Positions 37,838 to 47,712 of a DNA stretch of 64,000 nt are shown here, in pieces. Under the pieces are notes generated by a model. That model had not been told where the DNA came from. It did not search any database and saw only the letters and a list, made by a program, of their open reading frames with translations. Within the stretch, counting starts at the first letter, position 1, and every line of letters starts with the position of its first letter. A program made the translations under genes and the position numbers. The stretch spans positions 62,001-126,000 of the forward strand of contig CAWAET010000022.1 in the NCBI GenBank assembly GCA_963781065.1, in the 5' to 3' direction. The DNA comes from CALZJC01 sp963781065 (GTDB lineage Bacteria > Acidobacteriota > Thermoanaerobaculia > Multivoradales > JAHEKO01).

Positions 37838-38725
37838 CTACGGCGATCGCACGCCGCCCGGCAGCCAGAGCTCGCCGCCCGGCCGGGTCATCTGCCAGTA
37901 GGGAATGCGCTCGCACTTGGCCAGCCGGTAGTCGCTGCCGTCGCTGCGGGTCAGCCGCAGCAGCCGGTGAGGCGGCTCGGCGGCGAAGAGATAGGCCATC
38001 CAGTCGTCACCGCGGTCGAGCCGCAGCTCGACGCCGGCGAAGGTGCCGGCGGGCAGCTCGACGCCGCTCCGCTCGCGGCGGGTCAGCCGCCATTCGGCCG
38101 CCTCCAGCGGCGGGTAGCGGCCGGCGAGCAGCGACGGGAAGACCGCCAGAGATGCCGGCGCCTCGCCCCGCACCCAGTCGCGCAGCAGCGCGGGCAGGCC
38201 GTCTTCCGGCACCGCCCCCTGCGGCCACGGCATCCGCCGCTCGCCCTGGCCGTCGAAGTAGGAGCGGGTCTCGAGGGTGCCGGCGGTCATCTCGGAGGTC
38301 GAGATGCCGCAGCCCTCGGTGCTCGAAGTGGCCAGCTTGCGCAAGGTGCCGTCGTCGCGCCGCAGGAAAACGCTGGCCATCTGGTGGTAGGTGTAGATGC
38401 CCGTCGGCACGTCCCGGATGAAGTTGAGCTTCAGGACCTCGAAGCCGTCGGCCCGGGGCCGGTCCGCCTTGAGCTCGAGGTCGGGCGCCCAGGGCTCCTT
38501 GACCAGCACCGTCAGGGCGCGCCCCGGGTAGAGCTCGCCGTAGCGCCGCCAGTCGAGCTCGTAGGCGCAAAACTCGGCGTTGCCGTCGTCCCAGACCGCA
38601 TCCCGCCGCCAGGCGCCGCCGTCCGCGCCCGCCGGCGCCGCCACCGTGAGGGCCGCCGCGGCCGCCGCCAGCAGGGCCGCGGCAGACCGGCCAATGAAAG
38701 TCGAAGTCCTGTTGTCGCGCATCAT
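37838..38725 (-). CDS. Secreted protein of unknown function
   Basis: The 295-aa product has a signal peptide (SAAALLAAAAAALTVAAPAGA) and a beta-rich mature part with AEFCAYELDWRRYGE, GIYTYHQMASVFLRRDDGTLRK, TSSTEGCGISTSEM and LTRSDGSDYRLAKCERIPYWQM. Three cysteines suggest a disulfide. It starts within the stop of the upstream GT39 gene (ATGA overlap), so it is co-translated with it. I recognise no family. Confidence 0.75.
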   Translation of the reverse strand: MMRDNRTSTFIGRSAAALLAAAAAALTVAAPAGADGGAWRRDAVWDDGNAEFCAYELDWRRYGELYPGRALTVLVKEPWAPDLELKADRPRADGFEVLKLNFIRDVPTGIYTYHQMASVFLRRDDGTLRKLATSSTEGCGISTSEMTAGTLETRSYFDGQGERRMPWPQGAVPEDGLPALLRDWVRGEAPASLAVFPSLLAGRYPPLEAAEWRLTRRERSGVELPAGTFAGVELRLDRGDDWMAYLFAAEPPHRLLRLTRSDGSDYRLAKCERIPYWQMTRPGGELWLPGGVRSP

Positions 38726-40737
38726 GAACCCTCCGCCTTGTTGTTCGGCTGCACTTCCGCCTCGGATGCCCGGCCCGCTGACGGCGATCCGGGCTCACCC
38801 TCCGCGCCCGGCAGGCGCACCAGTCGCAGGCCGCGCACGATGAGCTCATCTTCCTCGGCGAAGCTTGCGCCGGCGCCGGCCCGCCACCAGTTCTTGCCCG
38901 GCGTAAGCAGCGCCCGTACCGCGAAGATCGCCGGGCCCGCGACGCGGTGGGTCGCCAACTCGCTGCCCAGCCCGATCTCGAGCGGCGCCGGGCCCCGGCC
39001 GTCGACGGTGACCTCGAGGCGATACCAGCCGCCCGGTCGGACCATGATGTCGTCGCCGATCACCTCGCCGCCGGCGCGGAAGCGGAAGCCGCCTTCCTGA
39101 TCGCGCTCCTGCTGCAAACGCATGGTGCTCACCCACGGCTTGCGCCGCATCAGATCGAGCGCGCTTCTCGCCGGGCCGAGAGTCGGGCTGAGCGAGTCGA
39201 GCGCGCGGTAGATCCTGACTTCCGGGCCGAAGGCCCGCAGATCGGGCTCGAAACGCGCCGCGAGCTCGAACAGCGGGCCGTCGAACAGCTCGTCGTAGTA
39301 GGCCGCCCGGCGGGCGAAGGAAGGCCGCCGGCGCTGCCGCAGGACGCGCTCGAAGTTGGTGCTGGTGACGACCACGAAGTCCCGCTTTCGGGCCAGCCGC
39401 TGCGGCGTCCAGTCCCCCTCCCAGATGTCGTACAGCCGCCGGTTGAAGCCGAAGTGGCGGGCGCTCGGCCAGACCATGTCCCACTCGCGCATGACGACGG
39501 CGCCGACGGGCACGTTGGCGTCGAGCCAGGCGGCCGCCTGGACGCGGGTCTCGTCGCCCCGCGCGGCGACAGCATGCTCGGTCGCCGGCACCGCGGCGAT
39601 CAGCAGCACGGTCAGGATCACCCAGGCGGCGATGGCCGGCGCTGGCCGCGGCCAGCGCCGCCAGCCGGCGATCCGCCGGGCGCCGGCAACCAGCGCCACC
39701 GCCGCCAGCAGCGCGATGTGGGGCGCCAGCGGCAGGTACATGCGCTCGTATGGGGTGTGCAGAAACGAGCTGAAGATCAGCAGGTAGAGCAGGGCCGGCA
39801 GCCAGACCAGCGTCCCGGGCCGGTCCCGGCGCCGCAGCAGGACCGCCCACCCGGCGACCGCCAGGACCGAGATCAGCGGCCCGACTCCCTCGTAGCCGCC
39901 GCCGAAGTAGGAGCCCAGGACGTAGGACCATATGTGCCAGCCGAGAAGGCCGCTCGCCGGCGCGTCGATGTAGGTGCCGCCGATGAAGCCGATCCCCTCG
40001 AGCATGCGACCGAACAGCGGCACGGCGTAGGGGTCGACGACGAAGAAGACCGCGACCGACAGCGCCCCCGTCAGCGCCAGCCGGCTGGCGACGGCGGCCG
40101 CCTTGAAGCGGCCGGCGATCGCGGGCAGGGCCAGCAGCGCCGCAACCGCCACCGGCAGACAGGCGCCGGCGCCGTTGTACTTGGTGGCGGTGGCCAGGCC
40201 GATGGCAGCGGCGGCGGCGACGAACCGCGGGTAGCTCGGCCGGGCGAGGATCCAGACCGCGGCCAGCAGCGCCAGGGTGTAGAAGAAGGTCATCGGCACG
40301 TCCGGCACCCACAGCCGCGAGCGAAACGCGTGCAGCGGGATCGCCGCCAGAAACGCCGCCGCCGCGATCCCCACCAGGGGATCGAACAGCTTGGCCGCGG
40401 CCAGGTAGAGCGCCACCAGGGTCAGGGTTCCCAGCACCGCGGTGTAGAGCCGGCCAATGAGCACGTCGTCCTGAGGCGGCAGCCCGGCGACCCGGCCCGC
40501 CCACTCGGCCACGTCGACCGCCGTCCGCGACAGATGGATGTTGAGGTTGGGCCAGTGGAAGACCGGCCAACCCGGGTTGCCGGTCAGCACGCCATGGCGC
40601 GCCCGCAGCGCGGTGATCATCTCGTCCTGGCCCAGGTCGTGCCGCGGCAGGCCGTAGCTCGCCGCGCCGAAGCGCAGCGCGCCGCCGGCGATGACCACCG
40701 CCAGCAGGAGGGCATGACGTTGCCGGGGTGTGAGCAT
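38722..40737 (-). CDS. GT39-like membrane glycosyltransferase
   Basis: The 671-aa protein has an N-terminal cytoplasmic start followed by a GLPRHDLGQDEMI loop, whose acidic pair is the catalytic motif of GT39/GT83 enzymes using polyprenyl-phosphate sugars. About ten membrane segments and a ~200-residue soluble C-terminal domain follow (GGWYRLEVTVDGRGPAPLEIGLGSE). These enzymes add sugars to lipids or proteins at the periplasmic face. The soluble tail and acceptor are unknown. Confidence 0.78.
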   Translation of the reverse strand: MLTPRQRHALLLAVVIAGGALRFGAASYGLPRHDLGQDEMITALRARHGVLTGNPGWPVFHWPNLNIHLSRTAVDVAEWAGRVAGLPPQDDVLIGRLYTAVLGTLTLVALYLAAAKLFDPLVGIAAAAFLAAIPLHAFRSRLWVPDVPMTFFYTLALLAAVWILARPSYPRFVAAAAAIGLATATKYNGAGACLPVAVAALLALPAIAGRFKAAAVASRLALTGALSVAVFFVVDPYAVPLFGRMLEGIGFIGGTYIDAPASGLLGWHIWSYVLGSYFGGGYEGVGPLISVLAVAGWAVLLRRRDRPGTLVWLPALLYLLIFSSFLHTPYERMYLPLAPHIALLAAVALVAGARRIAGWRRWPRPAPAIAAWVILTVLLIAAVPATEHAVAARGDETRVQAAAWLDANVPVGAVVMREWDMVWPSARHFGFNRRLYDIWEGDWTPQRLARKRDFVVVTSTNFERVLRQRRRPSFARRAAYYDELFDGPLFELAARFEPDLRAFGPEVRIYRALDSLSPTLGPARSALDLMRRKPWVSTMRLQQERDQEGGFRFRAGGEVIGDDIMVRPGGWYRLEVTVDGRGPAPLEIGLGSELATHRVAGPAIFAVRALLTPGKNWWRAGAGASFAEEDELIVRGLRLVRLPGAEGEPGSPSAGRASEAEVQPNNKAEGS

Positions 40738-40870
40738 CGGAGGCGTCCCGGGAGGGCGGCGGTGCTGATCCAGTTTACCGCCCGCGCGGGCCCATCGGAA
40801 TGGCCGCCACCGCCATTGCTAGACTGGGCGCCGCCGGGCTCTTCCGGCACGCCCAGCCGAGCCGCCGCCC

Positions 40871-42334
40871 ATGCCCAGCCCCGTTGAGAGACTCAGCCCC
40901 CTGGCGCTGCTGCTGGTCGCCGTCCTGGCCCTGGCCGGCTGCGCCGGTGAGCCGCCGCAGAATGTGCTCTTGCTGGTGTCGGACGCGCTCCGCGCCGAGT
41001 CGATGAGCTGCTACGGCGGCCGGGCCGCGACACCCAACCTCTGCGGCCTGGCGGCCGAGGGCGTGCTGTTCGAGCGCGCCTACGCCAACGCCCCGTGGAC
41101 GCTGCCCTCGATCGTGGGAATGTTCACCGGCACCTATCCGCTGCAGCACCGGCGGACGATGCAGGGCCGGGACGGCGAGCCGCTGCCGTTCTACTTCCTC
41201 GACCCGAGCGAGCGGCTGCTGGGGGAGGCGCTGGTCGATCGCGGCTTCGAGGTCACCGCCGTGCTGGAGAACGCGGTCGCCCGGCAGCCCCAGGTGTTGC
41301 AGGGCTTCACCATCCTCAACCGGCTGCGGCTGGAGGACGGCCCGACGCCGATCTTCGCCAGCGACGAGCAGATCGCGGCCTTCGGGCTCGAGACCACCGA
41401 GCGGGCCTACAAACCGATCGCCCAGTCGATCGCCCGTCTGCTCGATGTGGGCGACCGGCCGTTCTTCCACATGCACTGGATCGACGACCCGCACGCCCCC
41501 TACCGGCCGCCCGCCGACGCCTGGGCCGAGGCGCTGCGCCAGGCCGGCGAGCTGCCGCGAGAGGCGGCCTTCTACCGCGGGCTCGGGCACCAGAACAAAG
41601 GCACCCAGCGCCATCTGCGCAGCGTCGAGCCGCCGCTGTCGCCGGCCGAGGTAGCGTTGCTGCTGCGACTCTACGAGCTCGAGATCGAGAGCGTCGACCG
41701 GCGGGTCGGCGCCCTGCTGCGGGCGCTCGAGGCAACCGGCCAGCGCGCGTCGACGCTGATCGTCTTCACCGCCGACCACGGCGAGGAGTTCGGCGAGCAC
41801 GGCGGCTTCCTGCACGACCACGCGATGTGGGACGAGGTCGTGCGGGTGCCGCTGATCGTCGCCGGCCCGGGCGTGCGCGGCGGGCGCCGCGCGCGGCAGC
41901 CGGTCTCGCTGGTCGACCTGGTGCCGACGCTGGCCGACATCCTCGGGCTCGAGGGCCTGGGACCATTCCAGGGCGAGAGCCTGCGGCCGGTGCTGAGCGG
42001 CCGCCGGAGCGAGCCGCGAGAGCGCCCGCACTACATCTCCAGCACCATCTCCCACGACACCGAAGCGATCGTCCGCGGCCCCTACAAGCTGATCGCCGCC
42101 GCCGACGGCTCGCGCGTCGAGCTCTACGATCTGGAGGCCGATCCGGACGAGCGGACCGACCTCGCGGCAGGGCGCGCGGGGGTCGTCGCCGAGCTGCGGC
42201 AGGCGATCGCCGAGGTGCGGGCCGACAACGATCTCGCCTGGCGCGACCGCTACTCGCGCGACCATCCGGATCTGCGCGACGAAGCGGCCCGGGAGACCGA
42301 GAAGAGCCTGCGCGATCTCGGCTATCTCGACTGA
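40871..42334 (+). CDS. Sulfatase-family lipoprotein
   Basis: The 487-aa protein has a lipoprotein signal (LALAGCAG, Cys24) and an alkaline-phosphatase-superfamily sulfatase fold. Metal ligands include Asp38 (LLVSDALRAESMSCYGG) and the pair in VFTADHGEEFGEHGGFLHDHAMWDEVVRVPLIVAGPG. The position of the formylglycine-forming Cys/Ser is Thr77 (NAPWTLPSI), so it lacks the C/S-x-P-x-R motif of true sulfatases and is probably a phosphodiesterase or phosphotransferase type. It acts in the periplasm or outside. Confidence 0.85.
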   Translation: MPSPVERLSPLALLLVAVLALAGCAGEPPQNVLLLVSDALRAESMSCYGGRAATPNLCGLAAEGVLFERAYANAPWTLPSIVGMFTGTYPLQHRRTMQGRDGEPLPFYFLDPSERLLGEALVDRGFEVTAVLENAVARQPQVLQGFTILNRLRLEDGPTPIFASDEQIAAFGLETTERAYKPIAQSIARLLDVGDRPFFHMHWIDDPHAPYRPPADAWAEALRQAGELPREAAFYRGLGHQNKGTQRHLRSVEPPLSPAEVALLLRLYELEIESVDRRVGALLRALEATGQRASTLIVFTADHGEEFGEHGGFLHDHAMWDEVVRVPLIVAGPGVRGGRRARQPVSLVDLVPTLADILGLEGLGPFQGESLRPVLSGRRSEPRERPHYISSTISHDTEAIVRGPYKLIAAADGSRVELYDLEADPDERTDLAAGRAGVVAELRQAIAEVRADNDLAWRDRYSRDHPDLRDEAARETEKSLRDLGYLD

Positions 42335-42353
42335 CCCGACGACGTAACCGGCG

Positions 42354-43334
42354 ATGGAGATCCACGACAACCTGCTCGGCACCCTGGGCGACACGCCGCT
42401 CGTGCGGCTGGCCCGGTTCTGCCCCGGCCCGGCCACCCTGGCCGCCAAGCTCGAGTCGTTCAATCCCGGCTCGAGCTCCAAGGACCGGATCGGCATCGCC
42501 ATGATCGAGGCCGCCGAGCAGGCCGGCGAGCTCCAGCCCGGCGGCACCCTGGTCGAGCCGACCTCGGGCAACACCGGCGTCGGGTTGGCGATCGCCGCCA
42601 CGCTCAAGGGCTACAAGCTGATCTGCGTCGCGGCCGACAAGATCCCGCGCGAGAAGGTGGCGCTGCTCGAGGCCTACGGCGCCAAGGTGATCCTCTGCCC
42701 CACCGAGGTGCCCGCCGACGACCCACGCTCCTACTACAAGGTCGCCGAGCGCATCCGCGACGAGGACGGCGCCTGCCTGCCCTACCAGTACTACAACCAG
42801 AACAACCCGCTGGCCCACTACCGCGCCACCGGCCCCGAGATCTGGCGCCAGACCGACGGCCGGGTGACCCACTGGGTCGCCGGCATCGGCACCGGCGGCA
42901 CCGTCAGCGGCGTCGGCCGCTACCTCAAGGAGCAGAACCCCGACGTCAGGGTGATCGCGGTCGAGCCCCCCGGCAGCGTCTACGGCCATCTCAAGGAGCA
43001 CGGCGAGCTGCCGCCCGAAGAGCAGATCCACCAGTACCTGACCGACGGCATCGGCGAGGACTTCCTGCCCGCTTCGGCCTGGATGGAGGTCATCGACGAG
43101 GTGATCGTGGTCGACGACCGCACCGCCTACGACACGGTCTTCGAGCTCGCCCGGACGGAAGCGATCTTTGGCGGCTCCTCGGCCGGCGCGGCGGCCGCCG
43201 GGGCGCGGCAGGTGGCGCGGCGGCTCGACGGCGACTCGCTGGTGGTGACGCTGTTCCCCGACTCGGGCGAGCGCTACCTGTCGAAGCTCAACCGGGAGTG
43301 GCTGCGCGCTCAGGGCCTTACCGACGACGTCTGA
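42354..43334 (+). CDS. Cystathionine beta-synthase / cysteine synthase-type PLP enzyme
   Basis: The 326-aa protein carries SSSKDRIG with the PLP Lys near residue 43, EPTSGNTGVGLA, the GTGGTVSGVGRYLKE phosphate-binding loop and GGSSAGAAAAGA. The segments DPRSYYKVAERI and YYNQNNPLAHYRATGPEIWRQT resemble bacterial cystathionine beta-synthases more than CysK. No C-terminal CBS (Bateman) pair is present, so it is a single catalytic domain. The start 20 nt after the sulfatase stop suggests co-transcription. Confidence 0.87.
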   Translation: MEIHDNLLGTLGDTPLVRLARFCPGPATLAAKLESFNPGSSSKDRIGIAMIEAAEQAGELQPGGTLVEPTSGNTGVGLAIAATLKGYKLICVAADKIPREKVALLEAYGAKVILCPTEVPADDPRSYYKVAERIRDEDGACLPYQYYNQNNPLAHYRATGPEIWRQTDGRVTHWVAGIGTGGTVSGVGRYLKEQNPDVRVIAVEPPGSVYGHLKEHGELPPEEQIHQYLTDGIGEDFLPASAWMEVIDEVIVVDDRTAYDTVFELARTEAIFGGSSAGAAAAGARQVARRLDGDSLVVTLFPDSGERYLSKLNREWLRAQGLTDDV

Positions 43335-44746
43335 GCCGGCAGTCCGGCCACCAGGTGGCTGACCGAGTTGGCGTAGTAGCGCAGCAGTGGGATGTCGCTC
43401 GGCCGCGCTCGTAGCAGGCCGGCCGGCGTCCGCTCGACCAGGCGGCGCAGCTTGAGCATCCTGAGGCCGACCTCGAGCGCGTACTCGCGGTTCTCGCGCG
43501 GCACGTAGACCCGCCCGCCGGACGCCTCGATCTCCTCCATCAGGGCGAGCACCGCCGCCTTGACCTCGAGCTCGCTCAGCGCCCGCTCCGGCCGCTCGAG
43601 CAGGACGGTTGCGACCAGCGCCACCGGCAGCGCCGGGATGGCCCGGCCGACCTCGGCCATCAACTCGCCGGCCAGCTCGCCGAGGCGGGCGAAGCGCTCG
43701 CCGCGCTCGAGGCGCCGGAAGTCGAGCCGGCGCTCGGCCAGCCAGTCGCGCATCGACACCGGCCGGCCGAAGCCGACGCAGGCGTAGCCGAAGCGGTACC
43801 AGCGGCCGCGCACGAGCAGCCGCAGATTGCCCCAGACGAAGGCCAGGGTGCCGCCCAGCGCGTGCCGCCGGGGCGCCGCGGGGTCGAGATCGAGCAGCAG
43901 GGTGCGGTCCTCGAGCACCCGGTCGTAGTTGATGCCCACCGGCACGACGACGATGTCGCGCGGCCCCGCCGGGTCGAAGCCGCTCATCATGTAGTCGAGC
44001 AGCCCCAGCTTGGGAGCCTGCAGCAGGCCGTCGCGGCTGAGGCCGCCCTCGGGGAAGACCGCCTGGGTGACGCCCTGCCGGGTGGCGGTCTGGACGTAGC
44101 GCCGCAACACCCGCCGGTAGAGGTCGTTACGCGACCGGCGGCGCACGAAGTAGGCGCCCATCGAGCGCACCAGGCTCTCGAGCGGCCAGATCCGCGCCCA
44201 CTCCCCCACCGCATAGCTCAGCGCCGTGCGCTCGGCCGCGAGGTACGAGACCAGGATGTAGTCCATGTTGCTGCGGTGGTTCATGACGAAGACCACCGTC
44301 GCGTCGGCCGGCACCGCCGCCAGCGCCGCATCGTCGATCGCCCCGAGCCGCACCCGGTAGAGGGCGCGGGCGATGCGGCGCGACAGCCAGTAGCCGAAGC
44401 GAAAATAGATGTAGGCGTTGAAGGCGGGCACGATCTCGCGCGCGTAGCGCTCCACCCGGGCCGCCACCTCGCGCCGCGGCAGGTCGTTCTCGATGGCGAA
44501 CCGCTCGGCCTCGGCGGCGATCTCGGGGTCGTGGATCAGCCGCTCGATCACCGCCTGACGCCGGTTGAGCTTGAACGGCTGGATGCGGATCTGCAGCCGG
44601 GTGTGGACCTCATCGAGGACACGCTCGACCCGCCGGCGCAACAGCCAGCGGACCGACGGGGTCAGCAGCCGATCGACGATGGCGACGGCGGCCAGCGCCA
44701 TCAGCACCGCCGCCAGCCAGAAAGGGAGGGTCACCGCATCAGGCAC
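43310..44746 (-). CDS. PlsB-type glycerol-3-phosphate acyltransferase
   Basis: The 478-aa product has an N-terminal hydrophobic segment, then the acyltransferase motifs VFVMNHRSNMDY, the AVGEWARIWPLESLVRSMGAYFVRR block, FPEGGLSRDG and VVPVGINYDRVLED. These four blocks fit the large glycerol-3-phosphate acyltransferase group. It would acylate sn-glycerol-3-phosphate in the inner membrane, the first step of phospholipid synthesis. The start at GTG 44746 follows GAGGAG by 5 nt. Its 3' end overlaps the convergent cystathionine-synthase gene by 25 nt. Confidence 0.87.
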   Translation of the reverse strand: MPDAVTLPFWLAAVLMALAAVAIVDRLLTPSVRWLLRRRVERVLDEVHTRLQIRIQPFKLNRRQAVIERLIHDPEIAAEAERFAIENDLPRREVAARVERYAREIVPAFNAYIYFRFGYWLSRRIARALYRVRLGAIDDAALAAVPADATVVFVMNHRSNMDYILVSYLAAERTALSYAVGEWARIWPLESLVRSMGAYFVRRRSRNDLYRRVLRRYVQTATRQGVTQAVFPEGGLSRDGLLQAPKLGLLDYMMSGFDPAGPRDIVVVPVGINYDRVLEDRTLLLDLDPAAPRRHALGGTLAFVWGNLRLLVRGRWYRFGYACVGFGRPVSMRDWLAERRLDFRRLERGERFARLGELAGELMAEVGRAIPALPVALVATVLLERPERALSELEVKAAVLALMEEIEASGGRVYVPRENREYALEVGLRMLKLRRLVERTPAGLLRARPSDIPLLRYYANSVSHLVAGLPAQTSSVRP

Positions 44747-44935
44747 GAGCGCTCCTCGCGAAAGAAGGCACCTTGGGGCGGCGCCATTGTAGTCCGCCCC
44801 GCTCCCCCGCCGCCGGCCACCCGTGGGGATGGTTCCGGGGCATGATTCCTGCTTGTAGTCTGGGTACGACGACGGAAACCCGTCGCCGCCCGCCCACGTA
44901 GCTTCCCCCGCAGGAGCGCTCGCAACGACCCGGTC

Positions 44936-45685
44936 ATGGCCCTCTTCGAAAACAGCAGCTCCTGGCAGCAGCTCAAGAGCCGGGGCGGCGGCCACACCCT
45001 CCGGGGACACATGGGGCACGCGCCCCATATCGAGGAGCATCCGGAGGACGACCGGCGCAGCATGCGCATCTCCATCGCGGTCGCGGTCGCCGTCCACCTG
45101 GTCCTGTTCTTGATCAACCTGCCGGAGCTGGCCAGCGCGCCCAAGCGCATCGGCACGCCCAAGCGGGCCTATCTGCTGCAGGAGGTGCGCTTCACCCCGC
45201 CGCCGCCCGCGCCGCAGAGGCAGATTCCCCAGCAGCGGGAGAAGCGCCGGGTGATCCCGGTCCCGGATCCGACCCCCGACGAGCCCGAGCCGATCCGGAT
45301 CGAGGAGATCGAGGTGCCGGAGTTCGAGCCCGCCGACGTGGTGGGCGAGTTCGGCATCCCCGACCAGCCGCCGGGGCTGGGGCGCGGCGGGGTCGACGCG
45401 GTGGCGGTTACCGGCAACATCGTGCCGCCGGTCAAGATCTTCCACCCCCAGCCGCAGTACACCGAGGACGCGCGCCGCGCCCGCATCCAGGGCGTGGTGA
45501 TCCTCGAGGCGACGATCAACCGCGAGGGCGAAGTGGTCGACATTCGGGTGCTCAAGGGGCTGCCCATGGGGCTCGACCAGTCGGCGGTGGAGACCACCCG
45601 CACCTGGAGGTTCAAGCCGGCGACCGAGAACGGCAAGCCGGTGGCCGTCTTCTTCAACCTGCTGGTCAACTTCTCGCTGCAGTAG
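44936..45685 (+). CDS. TonB-family energy transducer
   Basis: The 249-aa protein has a cytoplasmic N terminus, one membrane helix (IAVAVAVHLVLFLINL), a Pro/Glu-rich periplasmic stretch and a C-terminal TonB domain (FHPQPQYTEDARRARIQGVVILEATINREGEVVDIRV to TWRFKPATENGKPV). It transmits proton-motive energy from the inner membrane to outer-membrane receptors. ExbB/ExbD are not in the window. A TAGTCT element at 44856-44861 may be its -10. Confidence 0.88.
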   Translation: MALFENSSSWQQLKSRGGGHTLRGHMGHAPHIEEHPEDDRRSMRISIAVAVAVHLVLFLINLPELASAPKRIGTPKRAYLLQEVRFTPPPPAPQRQIPQQREKRRVIPVPDPTPDEPEPIRIEEIEVPEFEPADVVGEFGIPDQPPGLGRGGVDAVAVTGNIVPPVKIFHPQPQYTEDARRARIQGVVILEATINREGEVVDIRVLKGLPMGLDQSAVETTRTWRFKPATENGKPVAVFFNLLVNFSLQ

Positions 45686-45782
45686 CCCGGCCGACCCGCC
45701 CCGGCGGGCAGCGCGCCGGCCGGAGCGCTCTGTTACTGTCGCTATCGGGCCCCTCGGGCCTTGCGCCCATGGAGCCGAGACG

Positions 45783-46931
45783 ATGAAGAAGTGGCTGATC
45801 CGCGCGACGATCCTGATCGCTCTGGTGGCGATCGCGCTCCTGCTGCGCGCCACCGTGCTGGCCCCCGAGCCGCTGCCGGTACGCACCGTCGCCGCCGCCA
45901 CCGGCCAGGTCGAGGAGACGATCACCAACTCGCGCGCCGGCACGGTCAAGGCTCGCCGGCGGGCCAAGCTGTCGCCCGACACCGGCGGCCAGGTCGTGGC
46001 GATCCCGTTTCGCGAGGGCGACCGGGTCGAGGCCGGCGCCGTCGTGCTGCGCCTCGAGTCCGTCTCGCAAGAGGCCTACCTGGAGCTGGCCCGCCAGGAC
46101 GAGTTGACCGCCGGCGCCGAGCGCGAGCGCGCCTGCCTGGCGGCCGAGCGATCGAAGCGCGAGCTCGACCGCTTCGCCCGCCTGGCGGCGGACCAGATCG
46201 TCTCCACTGACCTGCTCGACGGCGCCGAGACCGCCCAGCTCGAGACCGAGGCCGCCTGCCGCGCCGCCGCCGCCCAGGTGGCGCGCGCCACCGCGGCGGT
46301 CGCCGTCGCCCGCACCGAAGTCGCCAAGCGGATGCTGCGCAGCCCGTTCACCGGCATCGTCGCGGAGGTCTCCACCGAGCTCGGCGAATGGGTGACGCCC
46401 TCGCCCCCGGCGCTGCCGGTGCCGCCGGTGATCGACGTGCTCGACCCGACCTCGATCTACGTCACCGCGCCGATGGACGAGGTCGACTCGGGGCGGATCC
46501 GGGTCGGCCAGCCGGTCCGGGTGACGGTGGACTCGCACCAGGGCCGCAGCTTCGCCGGGCGCATCATCCGGGTCGCGCCCTACGTCCTGGACATCGAGGC
46601 CCAGAACCGGACCGTCGACATCGACGTCGAGCTCGACGACCCGCAGATCGTCGGCGAGATGCTGCCCGGCACCTCCGCCGACGTCGAGGTCATCCTGACG
46701 GTGCGGGACGACGTGCTGCGGATCCCCACCTCGACGCTGATCGAGGGCGAGAAGGTGCTGCTGCTCGTCGGCGGCGCCCTCGAGGAGCGCCCGGTCGAGA
46801 CCGGCCTGCGCAACTGGGACTTCACCGAGATCCTCTCCGGTCTCGCCGCCGGCGACCGGGTGGTGACCTCGCTCGACCGGCCCGAGGTCAAGGCCGGAGC
46901 CGAGGCGGTGGAAGCCGACGAGGAGGCGTAG
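45783..46931 (+). CDS. HlyD/MacA-type periplasmic adaptor
   Basis: The 382-aa product has an N-terminal membrane anchor (LIRATILIALVAIALLLRATVL) and the barrel-sandwich adaptor fold: a split lipoyl domain (RRRAKLSPDTGGQVVAIPFREGDRV and RSPFTGIVAEVSTELGEWV), a helical hairpin and a beta-barrel domain. It links an inner-membrane ABC transporter to the outer membrane. The ATPase gene starts 7 nt downstream. Confidence 0.9.
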   Translation: MKKWLIRATILIALVAIALLLRATVLAPEPLPVRTVAAATGQVEETITNSRAGTVKARRRAKLSPDTGGQVVAIPFREGDRVEAGAVVLRLESVSQEAYLELARQDELTAGAERERACLAAERSKRELDRFARLAADQIVSTDLLDGAETAQLETEAACRAAAAQVARATAAVAVARTEVAKRMLRSPFTGIVAEVSTELGEWVTPSPPALPVPPVIDVLDPTSIYVTAPMDEVDSGRIRVGQPVRVTVDSHQGRSFAGRIIRVAPYVLDIEAQNRTVDIDVELDDPQIVGEMLPGTSADVEVILTVRDDVLRIPTSTLIEGEKVLLLVGGALEERPVETGLRNWDFTEILSGLAAGDRVVTSLDRPEVKAGAEAVEADEEA

Positions 46932-46937
46932 AAGCCC

Positions 46938-47687
46938 GTGGTGGCCCCGTCTGACGGTGAGCGGCCGATGATCCGCCTCGAGGGCATCTGCCGCACCTAC
47001 CAGGTCGGGGACGAGCCGGTGCGGGCGCTGGTCGACGTCGACGAGCAGATCCACGCCGGCGAGCACGTGGCCATCATGGGGCCGTCGGGCTCCGGCAAGT
47101 CGACCCTGCTCAACATCCTCGGCTGTCTCGACCGGCCCACCGCCGGCAGCTACCGGCTGGGCGAGCGCGAGGTGGGCGGGCTCGACGACAGCGAGCTCAC
47201 CCGGGTGCGGCGGCACGAGATCGGCTTCGTCTTCCAGTTCTTCCACCTGATCCCGCGGCTCTCGGCGCTCGAGAACGTCGAGCTGCCGATGCTCTTCGCC
47301 GGCGTGCCGCGGCGCGAGCGCCGGCGGCGGGCGGCGGCGGCGATCGCCGCGGTCGGGCTCGAGCCCCGCGCCAGGCACCTGCCCGAGCAGCTCTCCGGCG
47401 GCGAGCGCCAGCGCGTGGCGATGGCGCGCGCGATGGTGATGCGGCCGGCGCTGCTGCTGGCCGACGAGCCCACCGGCAACCTCGACTCCAAGTCCGGCCA
47501 GGTGGTGCTGGAGATGCTCGACCGGCTGAACGACGACGGCCTGACGCTGCTGGTGGTGACCCACGACCCCAAGGTGGCCCAGCGCGCCGACCGCATCCTC
47601 TTCCTGGTCGACGGCCGCATCGCGCGCCGGGTGCGCGGCGACCAGATCGGCGAGCTGGTGGCGCTGCTGACCGAGGACGCCCGGTGA
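46938..47687 (+). CDS. MacB/LolD-type ABC ATPase
   Basis: The 249-aa protein has Walker A GPSGSGKSTLLN, Q-loop FVFQFFHLIPRL, signature LSGGERQRVAMARA, Walker B ALLLADEPTGNLD and switch VTHD. It powers the adaptor and permeases next to it. The start is GTG 46938. It is a separate subunit from the two permeases that follow. Confidence 0.93.
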   Translation: MVAPSDGERPMIRLEGICRTYQVGDEPVRALVDVDEQIHAGEHVAIMGPSGSGKSTLLNILGCLDRPTAGSYRLGEREVGGLDDSELTRVRRHEIGFVFQFFHLIPRLSALENVELPMLFAGVPRRERRRRAAAAIAAVGLEPRARHLPEQLSGGERQRVAMARAMVMRPALLLADEPTGNLDSKSGQVVLEMLDRLNDDGLTLLVVTHDPKVAQRADRILFLVDGRIARRVRGDQIGELVALLTEDAR

Positions 47688-47712
47688 GCGCCGCCGCCGG
47701 GAGCCGCGCGCC

